Source: Pelagihabitans pacificus
GTDB lineage: Bacteria; Bacteroidota; Bacteroidia; Flavobacteriales; Flavobacteriaceae
Reading direction: 5' to 3'
Length of the DNA: 64,000 nt
Assembly (NCBI RefSeq): GCF_009371985.2
Contig: NZ_VIKU02000001.1
Coordinates: 1,550,001 to 1,614,000, forward strand
A program made the position numbers and the translations under genes. Below, piece after piece: positions 16,325 to 29,200 of this stretch. The notes beneath the pieces were generated by a model, which worked only from the letters and a program-made list of their open reading frames with translations, had not been told where the DNA came from and did no database searches. Every line of letters begins with the position of its first letter. The stretch's first letter is position 1.

Positions 16325-17278
16325 TTAGTAGGTACAACGACAGTTACTCAATCCTTGGAAGAGGTCTACTCCAATGGTTACCACGTGGGTCCCCGTGCTA
16401 TAGGTAATGATTTCGTTTAAAATGATCTGATAGGAGTACCCAAAGTAAAAATTCGATTTTTTAAGTCCGGCAAAAGGAGCGATATATAGTGGGTCACCGA
16501 TTTGATCGTTCAAAAAACGGTAGTTCACACCCGCGTAGTAGTAATCCTCAAAATCGTACCAACGAAATTTCAGGTTCAAATCGGTTTCGGAACGGCCATC
16601 ACTTTCGAAGATTTTGAATAAAAGGGAGGGCTCTATTTCCAAGTCGCTGTTCTTGTTTTTTCGGTAACGATATCCGGTATATACATAATAGTTCCTAAGC
16701 TCATTAGGTTCGTCGGCGTTAAAGGTCAAATCTTGGGGATCTTTGCCCAACAAATTCGAGGCGTTGGCGCTAAAATAGAATTTACCGTACCGATACATGG
16801 CACCCACGTCAAAGTTGTGGTTGGTGGTTTGTCTGTTGTTGATAACGGAAGGATCTAACTCACCACCGATAAACTCATCGATATCAATGCGAAACTGGTT
16901 GAAGTTGTAGGAAAGCCCCAAGGATAAAAACTCGTCGTCATACCGATCCAAGGTCAAGTGGTGGGCAAAAGAAATACGTGCTCCCTGCTGTTTGGTATAC
17001 CCATTACTATCATTGTATAAAAACATCCCTATTCCCGATTGGTTGCCGATGCGCATGTCGGCGGCCAACGATTGGGTTTGTGGTGCGTCTTTGATTCCCA
17101 CCCATTGGGCGAGTCCGTTCAGCCTTATTTTCACATGATCACCTATACCGGCATATACCGGCGATAGCACAAAAGGATTATCGGCCAAATACTGGGATAA
17201 TTGGGGGGAGTTTAGTTCTTGCCCCCTGGCCAACACGGCGCCGAACAGTAGGGCAAGTATCAATAGTTTATTGCGCAT
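16325..17278 (-). CDS. sprF: PorP/SprF-family type IX secretion outer-membrane protein
   Basis: A 317-residue beta-barrel of the PorP/SprF family. It has a signal peptide (MRNKLLILALLFGAVLARGQ), then LNSPQLSQYLADNPFVLSPVYAG, the conserved family N-terminus, and alternating amphipathic strands ending in YSTGTHVVTIGVDLFQG. In Flavobacterium johnsoniae SprF is needed to export the mobile adhesin SprB to the cell surface. Here the gene starts 18 bases after the sprB-like stop, as the last gene of a four-gene operon with the order known for sprC-sprD-sprB-sprF. The symbol rests on family plus gene order. Two other PorP-type proteins occur in the window. Confidence 0.9.
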   Translation of the reverse strand: MRNKLLILALLFGAVLARGQELNSPQLSQYLADNPFVLSPVYAGIGDHVKIRLNGLAQWVGIKDAPQTQSLAADMRIGNQSGIGMFLYNDSNGYTKQQGARISFAHHLTLDRYDDEFLSLGLSYNFNQFRIDIDEFIGGELDPSVINNRQTTNHNFDVGAMYRYGKFYFSANASNLLGKDPQDLTFNADEPNELRNYYVYTGYRYRKNKNSDLEIEPSLLFKIFESDGRSETDLNLKFRWYDFEDYYYAGVNYRFLNDQIGDPLYIAPFAGLKKSNFYFGYSYQIILNEIITYSTGTHVVTIGVDLFQGLSNCRCTY

Positions 17279-17296
17279 GGTTACGTAGGTTAAGTT

Positions 17297-20200
17297 TTAT
17301 CGATATAGGGTAAAATGGCCAACGAACTCACGATCATCGTTTTCTCCGTTCAGCTTTAAAATGTACCAGTAATCACCACTAGGGAGATCCTTTGTCCTGT
17401 AACGTCCGTCCCATCCCTGATCACCGAGTCTCATTTTGTACACCTCCCTACCATAACGGTCAAAAATCACAGTTAGTATCTCAGGGAAGCCTTCATCGTT
17501 CCGAGGTTTCCAGGTGTCGTTCAGTCCATCTCCATCCCCGGGCGTAAAAAAGTTAGGAATCTCGATATCAATGAACTCCATGAATATGGAAACCGAAACC
17601 TCACAACCGTTTTCATCCACTACGGTCACTACGTAGGTGTCCGTTCTGTTGATGTAGTAAGTGTTATCGTTTCCATTGTTGACATCTCCGAAATAGAAGG
17701 TATACTCCTGCTGTCCGCCTTCGGCAATAGCCGTGATTTCATTTATGTTGTTGTTTTCAAGACGAAGCGTCAATTCCTCAAATTCCTCGATGGTAAATGG
17801 ATATGGATCACTAACACATCGGCCGCTGAACAGCGTAACATAATGTTCGCCAGGCGCTGAATTTCTGAAATCCGGACTTAGTTGGGCATCATTGATATCA
17901 TCCGAATCCAAAGCGTACATGACGTCTCCGAGGATGGTATCATCCTCCAGGGTAATGTTGATATAGTTCATAACCCTATTGCTGTCGCATTCGTACACAG
18001 GTCGTACCTCGGCTCGTAGATTCACTCCTTCCGCTACGGTAGCAATCGCTACTGACGGACAGTCATTTTGATCGCGCAGGTAAATTTCATAGATGCCGGG
18101 AGCCAAATCCTGAAATTCGTAACCATCGACCACGGGAACGAAATCGGAATCATCGGTAGAATTTAAAGCAGCACGGTAAGGAGCGGTACCTCCTGTAATG
18201 TTCAGTAAAATACTTCCGTCATTGCTGTCCAAACAACTCTCATCGGTTGGTGTGGCCGTCAGCATTAATTCTGTCGGCTTATAGATGGTCTCCTCGAAGT
18301 ATGTGAGACAACCATTGGAATCTTGGGCGATTATTTGATAAACCGTTCCTTCCGGAGAACCCTCCAGTCCAGTAAAGACGTTAATAGAATCAAACTGTTG
18401 TAAGTTATTATTGTTAGGACCAGAGATGGCGTATTGATATTCACCGGTTCCACCACCATTATCCAATACGGAAATCGTTCCATCTTCCTCATCAAAACAG
18501 CTCACATCGGTTTTAGTGGTCGTGAACTCGAGATAAACCGCAGGATCGATGATTACCTCTTCGGGAGGCGTTGTACAATCCTCGCTGATGACATTGACGT
18601 AATAGGTTCCAGCTGGTAAATCCCTGAACTCTCCTGAAGCCTGATCGACCCCGGCCCCGTAATAATTATTGGCCAAAGCCGCATCGGTGAACAACGAGTA
18701 TCGGTAATTTCCTAAACCACCCTCGGCACTCGCCTGAATGACCCCTGTATCCGCTCCGAAGCAGTCAATACCTGCAATGGCAGTGGCCTCTAGTTGCAAT
18801 TCCTCCGGCTCTCTTCCCGAAATCTCATTGGAAGGATTTGAGATACAAGCATTCCTATCCCTAACGATAAATTGATAGAGGTCTGGATCAGTCGCTGGAT
18901 TGTTTGGAAAACTTAGGATTTTAACATCATTTGATGCAGCATCATCCATGGCATCCCACGTACCCGTCAACGGATTAAAATATTCGTAAGGTGCTCCTGC
19001 ACCTCCAGAGGCAGATAGCCTGAGCTCGATACCTGTCTGGCAGGTCATAGGGCTAGTCCTAATCAATGTAGCGACCACCGGCGTATACTCTTCAATGGCC
19101 ACCAAATTTGTTACACGATCACAGTTCCATCCGTCTGATACGGTGATGCTGTAAATACCCGCACCCAAATTGTTGAAATTGGGACTTGTTTGGGCACCCG
19201 AGCTGAAGGTCAAGATAGCACCGGAAGTGTTGAAGGGATCGTTAGCGTCTGCCGGATCGTAATAATTCAACTGATATTCATAATTGCCGCTACCATTGAC
19301 AACGCCTATCGCAGAAACGGTAGCGTTCGTGTCCCCTTCGCACAATAGCGGCGTGTTGGTAGCGACGGCGGTAGCATCTATTTGCGTAGGCTCGATGAGC
19401 ACTTCGTTATCGGTTACCTGACAACCAGGGGTTCTAGCGTTATCGGTTACTACAATGGTATAATTGCCCGCAGAAAGACCATTAAAGACGTGGCTTAGCA
19501 CATCATTTTCCGTATAAACATCCCCGGTTGTAGTGTTGGTCAGCACAATATCATAGGGAGCGTATCCTCCACTTGGCTCAATCAAGAGTTCTCCTCGGTC
19601 ATTGTCACAAGTCACGTTGGCCAAAGGCGTGGTAGTCACGGAAAGTGGCATATCGGGCGATACGATGGTGAAAATATTAGTCTCATCCGAACACTGCTGT
19701 GTACCAGTAGCATCGACCTCAGTCACACGTACATAGTAACTACCGCCAGACAATCCGCTAAGCACCCTGGGATTAACCCCGGTATCGGTTCTTACTGGGC
19801 CGAGAACTAGATTATCGGCACTGTCGAACACTTCATAGTCGTAATCACCGGTATAGCCGGAAACGGTTAAGCTGTAGCTTCCATTCACATCAGTATAGCA
19901 TATGACGGGATCGACGGCCTGCGCAGTCACCTCGATAAGATCGTATGGCACTATTTCATAGGGCGCAGTATCCACATAACAACCAGTAGCCGTGTCGGTA
20001 ATCCGGAATGTATAGGTCCCCACTGCTGTAAGTTCAAAGGTGGCGGTATTCCCGGTTGTGGCTGTTTGCGTACCGTTGGAATTGCCCATAGGCAATAACT
20101 CGTACGTATAGGTATTCGGATTGCCATTATCGGCCACCGTAATCAAGACCTCCTCACGTCCGTTGGCACACGTAATCGCATCACTTAGTGCCACGGTTGC

Positions 20201-23200
20201 CATGAAGGTATTAAGGGGCGCTATGTTCTGGGTCGGCAACGGGAACATACATCCATTCGCATCGCGAATGACAATGTCGTAGTTGCCGGCCGTTATGGCG
20301 GAGTACGTAAAAATTTCTCCTCCGGTTGGCAAGAAGCTGCCGCCGTTTACACTATAGAAATAATCCGGTGTTCCGGTTCCGGCTGTAATGGTAACCTCAA
20401 TGGTCGCCGCTTGTTGTGTATTATTAGGGTCGCAGACAAAAGGACCTACATTGGTTATGGCAGCGTCCAATATCGTTGGTTCCACGATCGTTACTTGATC
20501 TACACCAACACAGTTTCTGTTGGAAGTTACTGTAATATCCCAGGTTCCCGCGGAAAGTCCGGTGAACAGGTTGGTGTTTTGCGTAAATGTACTGGTACCA
20601 TCGGTAATCTCAAAAGTGTACGGCGGGTTGTCATTCACCCCTGCAGACGGTGTTTCCATATTAACGGTAATGGAACCATCGGAAAGGCCATTACAGCTAA
20701 CATCCGTTTTGTCGGTTTGCAACAAGGTTACCAATGATGGCTCTTCCAATGAAATAGGGGCATCGGCACTACAATTAGGCGTACCCAATGTGGTATCGGT
20801 TACCCGCACGACAAAATCTCCAAAGGCGACTCCGGTAAACTGATTTCCGGTAGCTGCGATCCCGGTTGCCGAAAGATCGGCCCTTAACAGCTCGACCGTG
20901 AAAGCGCCGGAACCTCCCGCCACCGTAAATTCGATGATTCCATCATTCGTGGCACAAGTAGGTTGGGTGTTGACTACCGCGATTACCGTTAGCTCCGGAT
21001 CGATGTTGATATTTTCAGTTTCCCCACATCCGTTGGCGTCGCGTATTTCTATAGAATGCCCCCCCGCACTTAATCCCGCATAGGTGTGTGGAAAGCTAGC
21101 GATGTTTTCAAAGGCATTTCCGTCGATGCTCATGGTATAGGGTGCAACACCCGTGTTAACGGCATCCAGGGTAACGGTAATTCCAAAACTTCCTTCTGCC
21201 GCACACTCGTCATCAATGGCCAAAGAAATATCCGGGGAAGTATCCAAACTAATGGTAATATCCAGTACAGGGGAGATACATCCATTTACATCCATGGCAT
21301 AAACGTCCCATAACGTATTTGTGCTCGGATTTAGATGCAATGTCTCATCCTCCGTAAACTGTGCCGGAAGTGTTGGAGCTGGGCTTCCATCGGGTAAAAC
21401 GGCATAAGTATATCCTGCTGTGCCACCACTGGCCTGCACTACCACAATCGCGTCATCATTACAGTTCGCAGGGGTATTGCTGACCTCCATTACCATTACT
21501 GCCTCTGGAGCATCTATGGTCACGGTATTCGATATATCACGACATTCCGGGAAGGATGTTTCGATAATCCGCACGGAGTAGGTTCCGGCCCCAAGTGTGG
21601 TAGACACGCTGAAGACATACGGATCGGAAGTGGCGTTGTCCGAGTCCAAAGTCCCGACAACAACACTTCCCGTACTATCAAGAACTTCATAGTCAAAGGT
21701 ACCGGTGTACCCCGTAATGGTCACCTCGATTTGTCCATCGGTGCCGTAACTACAGGTAGCATCGGAGGTAACGGTTGCCGATACGTCAATCAAATCGTAT
21801 GGGGCAATGACGTGCTCCACGATTACGGAACAATTGGTATCGGTATCGAGCACCTCATAGGTATACGTTCCAGGCGCGGTCAAAACGATGTTGGTGGGGT
21901 CGGGAACAACGGCCCCACTAGGCAGCTCGGTATAGGTGTAAGGTCCGACTCCATTGGTGACCACAATCTCGATTACCTCTTGGGCGGTTGTACAGTCGAT
22001 AGGTGCCGAAATTCTGTTGATAGTGGCCTGGACATCCTGTCTTACTGGAATATTCACAACTCGGGTATCGGTACAATGATTGGCGTCCTTGACAACGACC
22101 GTAACGTCGGCCGAGCCATAGGGAACCTCAAAGGTGTTGCCCGGTTGGTAGTTGGCCCCTCCATCAAAACTGTATGTATAAGGCCCTGTTCCCGACGGAT
22201 TACCCGTACCATCGTTATCGATGGTGACCGTTATGGTACTCGCCACATCATCACAGCTGAAGTCAGAGGGCAGGGCAGTGATTGCTAGTTGACTAGGTTC
22301 ATTTACGTCTATCGACCTCGTGTCTTCACATCCCTTATCCGAAATAACCGTTACATCGTACGTTCCTTGGCTTAAACCATTGAATACGTTGGAGAGCTGT
22401 GGGGCTCCCCCATCCAAGCTGTAGGAATACGGCATATCGATATTACCGGGGTCAAGGGTAACTGTAATGGTGCCATCGCTACCAGTGTAACAGCTCACAT
22501 CGGTCTTGCTTAAGGTAAAGGTCGGAACGACTGGCGTGGGTAGAGTGACAGTAATTGGAATCCTACAAGTCGTGGTGACGTCCTCCACTTCAAAGGTATA
22601 CGAGGTAGAATGGGTCAATCCTGTAAAGATACCCGATGGTTCCGTAGGACCGGCCGGGGCAATTTGTCTGTAGGTATAGTTGCCAGAACCACCGTTGGCA
22701 GTCACGGTCACTTCGCCCGTATTGGCGGGATTGCAATTTTCATCATTTGTAATATTCGCAACAATCGCTAATGGCGGGTAAATAGTAATACTTTCGGTTT
22801 CCCCACATCCGTTTACGTCCAATATCTCAAACGTGTGGGCGCCTGAACTCAAATTGGTAACGGTCATGATATCACCGACCACACTTAGGCCCGAAGCGCT
22901 TTGTGGCGCGCCACCATCAATGCTGATTCGATGGGGAATAATTCCGACCGCATCCAACGTGATATCCACGGAAAATCCTCCTTCGTCAGCGGTGCATTGG
23001 TCATTAAGGGCGACACTTATTTGGGGCGATGGATCTTGGGTAATGGTCACGTCCAATGGTATGGATACGATACAATTATTTGCATCTTGGGCATATATGT
23101 CCCAATCCAAACTAACCGTGGGATTTAATGTAAAAGTTGCCCCTTCAGGGAAGGCACCGGGAACACCTGCACCATTGACCACATAGGCGTAGCTATATGG

Positions 23201-26200
23201 GCCGGTTCCTCCACTGGCTCGCACCGTTACTTCGGCAAGATCATTGCAGTTCGCGGCGGTCTGGCTGATCAAGGTCAAGGTTACCGGGGTTGGCTCGGTA
23301 ATTCTAAAGGTAGTAGTATTGCTACAGGATGGGGCGGTGGCCTCATCGACAAGCAGTACATAATCACCCGGGGGAATCTGGCTAATGGTCAAACTTTGCG
23401 GTCCACCTGCCGGACCAGGTCCGATGGTTCCTGCATATGTTCCTGCCCCTGTTACCGGTGTGTTGGTCACCGCATTCAGTATTTCGTAGTCGATACTGGT
23501 AACTCCTAGATCGTAGTTATCGACCGTGAACGTCATCACACCATCATCGGCCCCGGCACAAGTTAGGTCAGTAGTGCTATCTATAGTTACGGTGATTCCC
23601 GATAAAGTCGGAATGACTACTTCCTGATAGCTAGTACAATTGTTGGTGTTGTCATACGCCCTGATGATATAGGTTTGACCGGGATTCAAGCCAGTGAAGG
23701 TCGCCACTTCGGTATCGGGTGCCGTTGAAATTTCCGAGGTCGGTGGCGTCCCTACATCATAAATATCAAAGGTGTAATCACCAGAACCGCCGGAAGCGGT
23801 TATTTCAGCCGTTCCGCCTGTCGGACAATCCGGTGGTGGGATATTGGCGGTAAGCGTTAAATATGGATTTGATCGGACCCTAACGGAACCGAGATCACTT
23901 TCACAGCCATTGGCATCGACAATCCGTACGTAATAGTCTCCGAAATCGACCCCGTCAAAAGAGTGTGTCGTGCTCGATGAAGTAACCGGATTTGGATCTC
24001 CGTTACCTAACACCACGATATTGTTCGCGCTGTCGTATAGCGTATAAATATAGTCGGCGACACCTCCTTGGGTAATGGTTACATCGACACCTCCAAGCTG
24101 GTTTCCACTGTTCACGCCACCCGATGAAGGAACACAGGTTACGTCCCTTGCAGTCATACTCGAAAGGATTTGCAAAGGCTCATTGACCATGGCGTTTCCA
24201 TTGAACTCACAACCTCTATTGTCCCTAACGATGAAAGGATAATTGCCCGCAGACAGTCCAGAGTAGTTCGTGGTAGAGGTAAAGGCACTCCCATTGAAAC
24301 TGATGGTATAGGGAGCGGTACCAAAATTCGAATCCACATCGATGAACACGGAACCGTCGGAACCGTTATAACAGGCAACATCGGTTACGGTCGGTGTGGC
24401 TTGGGGAATCTCCGTCGGCGTAATGATGACCTCATTGGTCTCGATAGGACAGTTTTGGGCATCGGTAATTAAAAACTGATAAGTTCCTGCAACCGCAGCG
24501 CCATTATAGGTAAAGCTGGTGCCAGCAATGGCGGTTGTCGCCCCATAGCCACCCCCATCTATCTGTACTTGATAGGTGGCATATGGTGTGGTACCTCCAT
24601 TAATTACAACATCGATGATAGCATTCCCGGTACACAAAAGGTCTTGTGTCAAGGTAGCGGTTGCCGTCAGTTGCGGGGCTATGGTCTGGGATAATATGTT
24701 GGACATACAGCCATAGGCATCGGTGACTTGAATGTCATAGGTTCCCGGTATTAAATTGGGAATGGTAAACGGGTTGCCAACAACTGCGGTTTGTCCTCCT
24801 CCGTTTATCGTGTAGCTAAACGGGGCGACACCGTCGGTTATGTTGATGATTAGTGATGCTTGGGTCGCACTGTCGTAACAGATATCCGAAGTAGTGTCCA
24901 ACCCTATGGTTGGTGTTTGTGCAGGATCGATCGTAATGGGCTTGTCGACAACACATCCTCCAACATCCCTAACATAAATGGTGTAGCTACCAGCCGGGAC
25001 ATTGGTGAAAGTATTGTTTGGTTGATACGGATAAACCATTGACGGGCCTACCGTATTCTCCAATTGGTACTCGTAGCTTCCCCATCCATCTGTGGCCATC
25101 ACCGTGATGGTAGCGTTTTCGAGACAGGTAACCGGCGTGTCCGTAAAGGTGAAATCCAAAGCAGCCGGCGGATTGCTGATGGTCATGGTCGTGGTCGCGG
25201 TACAATTGGTGGTATCGTCGGTCACGCGAACGGTATAGGTATCGGCGGCAAGACCGGCCACCGCGATTGGCGTGGTTAGATTGATAGTATTCTGCGACTG
25301 TATTACAGCAGCACTACCATCTTCAACGGTGTAACTATAAGTGGTCGCAAAATCATCGACCGTGAACGAGAATTCCCCGTCCGGAGGTAAAACATTGAAA
25401 CAACTGACGTTGGTCGTTAATTGTGAAACCACAGTGACGGGCGTAATATCGGCCACCCTATAATCTCGTTGAATATCACAGCCCTTGGCATCGGTCACCA
25501 GGAAAGTATAGGTACCTGGAGCCAGTCCCACAAAAACATTGTTGTTTCCATTATTGGCCGTACTGGCCGCGGGAGCAATAATTTCATAAGTAAAGGGAGC
25601 ATTGCCATCTACTACGGAAACGGTTACATCAGAGCTAAGCGCGGGGCAGCTGACAGCCGTCGCACTAAAGGATAAATCGGTCGGCCCGTTTAATGGATCA
25701 ATAGTCTGTATGCTGGTTGCCGTACAAAAATTCGCGTCCCTGACCGTGATGGTATGGGGTCCGTTCAACAGTCCTGAAAAGGTGGTCGAACCACTGAAGT
25801 TCACACCGTCAATACTATATTCGTAAGGGCCGGTCCCACCTGTAGGCAAGGTGGTGACTTCGATGGTTGCAGACCCCGTATCGCAGGTATACTGTTGTGT
25901 TATCGATGTGGCAAATGCCAAGGCTGAAGGCTCTGACAGGGTAATGCTGCCAGAAGCGACGCAGCCTTTGCCATCGGTAACCGTATAGGGATAGTTTACC
26001 CCGGCCGACAGACCGGCATATACCTCCTGGGTACTTGGAGCGCTTCCGTTGAACACGATACTGTACGGAGGTAATCCCCCGGTCACATTTAAATCGACAC
26101 TACCATTGGCTTCACTATTACATAGCGGTTGTGTAAGAACTGGGGTTACCGTCGGAAGCGGATTGTCGGTCACCACTACCTCATTGGTGGTCACCGAACA

Positions 26201-29200
26201 AGTCTCGCTATCGGTTATCACAAATTCATAGGTTCCTGCAACGGTCGCCGTAAACGTAAAGGGGATGGCTGGTACAGGAGTGCTTGCCTGAACCGAAGCA
26301 TTGTCCCGCAACACTTCGTAGGTGAACGTTGGGTTTCCGCCGTTGATGGTTACACGGATTTCCGCATCGGGAGAGGCACTGCAATCCAAGTCTTTTATCA
26401 GACTTGCCGAGGCGGTTAAGGTCGGAAAAACATCGATACTGGTGGATGCCGTGCAGTTTTTGCTGTCGATAACCTCCATCGTATAGCTTCCAGGTCCCAA
26501 GCCCGTAAAATCGACCTCGGTCTGATAGGCGCCACCATTCAATCGATATTGGAAAGGCGCTTCCCCACCGGAGGTGACATTGGCGGTTAAGGTCAAGCCC
26601 GCAGTGCTATCATAGCATAAACTATTGGCCGTTACCTCCAACACTGGAGTTACCGTGGGGGTAAGGGTAAAGGTTCGGGTTACGGTGCACCCTCCGGCAT
26701 CCCTGACGGTTACCGTATAGTCGCCAGAAGTATCCGTGAGTCCGGAGAACGAATTATTGGACTGTGGCCCTGTTACTCCACCGGCCGGATCTTCCAACTC
26801 GTATTCGTAGCCACCCCATCCATCCTGTGCGGTCACGGTCACAGAACCTGGGACGGTACCGCTTGTTGAACAGCTCAGATCGGTAATATTTAAATCGGAA
26901 ATTACGAGAGCTGCCGGAGGCGCGGCAACGGTCACGCTTGCGGTAGCTATACACTGTGTATCGGAATCAGTAACCGTAATAGAATACGTACCATCCTCCA
27001 AATTAGTAAGTGATACGGTGGCACTTGTTTCGCCAACCCCATTAAAGTTAGCAGGACCTACCACACTATAATCATAGGAAGTTGCAAAGTCTGCTACGTT
27101 AAAGGTAACCGCCCCGTCTTGAAGATTAAAGCACGAGATGTTGTTGTCCAGCTGTCCAACCACCGTTATGGGGGTAATTGGATTGATGGTATAATTTCTT
27201 TCAATAGTACATCCCTTGGCGTCCTCGACCCGGAAGGTGTAGGTGCCCGGCGCCAATCCAACAAAAACAGGGTCGTTTCCGTTATCGAGGGCATCCCCTG
27301 CCGGGGCGATTATCTCGTAGTTGAAAGGAGTATTGCCACCTATAACGGTCACCGTCACGTCGGAGGTGACTGCAGGGCAGATAGGTTGTGTGGAGGCAAA
27401 TGTTAGATTTGTAGGTTCATTAAGCGGGTTCATTTGAATGGGACCCGTAGTTTCGGTACATCCTGCTGCATCCCTTACCGTAATTACATAGGAGCCTTCA
27501 CCCAAGTTTTCAAAACGATGGGCATTGGGAGTAGTATCGGAAACAAAAAAGATTCCGTCTATACTGTATTCGTAGGGGGCAGTACCTCCGGTTACGTTTT
27601 GTGCTTCAATGATACCATCCTGTGTACAGGTGTAGTCCTGAATCTTGACCCCATCGATCGCAAGGGCACTCGTTGGTGAAGAAACAGTATGGTATTCAAA
27701 GTAATCGCAAGAAGCACTACCTCTTCGTTGATTGATGACGATGGCATAATCCCCGGCCGGTAACCCGGGAAAATAGCCAGTGGCATTGACCGCTTGGGCA
27801 TTGTTGAGGTTGTAATTGGTTTCATCGAAGGTAGCATTGTCAAATAGGTAATAGGTAAGTTGGTAATTATTGTCATCTGTTAGGTTCATCTGGATGGAAC
27901 CATTGGAGTCTCCAAAACAAAGCACATCACTTACCGAGGTAGGGTTGAACTCCGCCGCAGGGCGAAACTCTATTGTAACGGTATTGGAGAAAGCGAAACA
28001 ACTATTTCTATCAACTACTACGAAGGTGTATTCTCCTGGATCTACGATATCGAAAATTTGGCTTGACTGGAATTCCGAGGCCGGAATATCGGTCACATCG
28101 GAATAGGAAATGACTGTGGCCCCACCGTCGTCGACATGACTCCAAATAGCATAGGTATGTGGGGTTTGACCTCCTGTACTAGACATTTGGATGTTCCCTT
28201 CCCTACAGGTAATATGTTGCGATACCCTTGCCTCCAAATTCAATCGGCCATCATCAGCGATTGTAACCTGCTCGCTGTAGGAACAACCATCGTCTGTTCG
28301 AATAATCGCAATATAATCACCAGCGGCAAGATTGTCGAACGTAAAATAATTGGTCGTTTTGGCAGTGGCATTATCGACCAATGTTCCCTGGCCCCCGTTG
28401 CTTCCGTCATCCAAACGTATTTCATATTCATAATTGGCGTCGGCATTGCTTACTTCGAGGCTAATAGACCCTAAACCATTGCAACCGGCATCGGTAGTAT
28501 CAACGGCATATTGTACCTCCCGATCAAGAATGCCGATGACCGGGGTACTGAAGATACAGGCACCTGTTATTGGTTGGTTCGAACTGTCAAGCGGGGTCAC
28601 CTCCACTCGGTAACCACCATTTTCTCCGGGTCCGAAGTCAAAGCTGTTGTTGGTGCCGAATGGCACGATGACCGCTCCTGTATTATCGTCGACCAAGCGG
28701 TATCCATATCCGGTAGCAGGACTGTTTACCGTGATATTACCAGGTGTGTTGCAAATGATATCCTGCTTGGTAGATTGGATATCGAGTGTGTTTTGAAAGA
28801 CGTGAAAGAAAAAACGGCTGGCGCATCCGTTGAGATAGTTTACTTGCAACCGGTATTTACCGGCTGTATTGACAATGAAATTGTTGCCAGTACCAACTTG
28901 ATTATACACGCACTCCACGCTTTTACTGGCACAATTATCACCTTCTGAATCGCAACTGGCTTGATCCAATAATTCCCAGCTGATGCTTTGTGCATCCGGA
29001 ATATTTACTTGCAACTGTCTGGAATCATTCAGACCGCAAAGAAAGATTTTGGGTAAAAAATCACTGTCGATACTACATTGAACAATTTCCCCAGCCAAAT
29101 CGTTAGTGGTATCGGCATCGCTGTTGACCATATTGAAATAATCGATAATCGGGTTCGGTATCGATCCGGATCCGTAGGGCACCACATGAATTATTTCTTT

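Noticed and set aside
16376..16392. CCACGTGG core in sprF as a parS-like site.
   Set aside because: The flanks do not match the consensus and the palindrome stops at the eight-base core.
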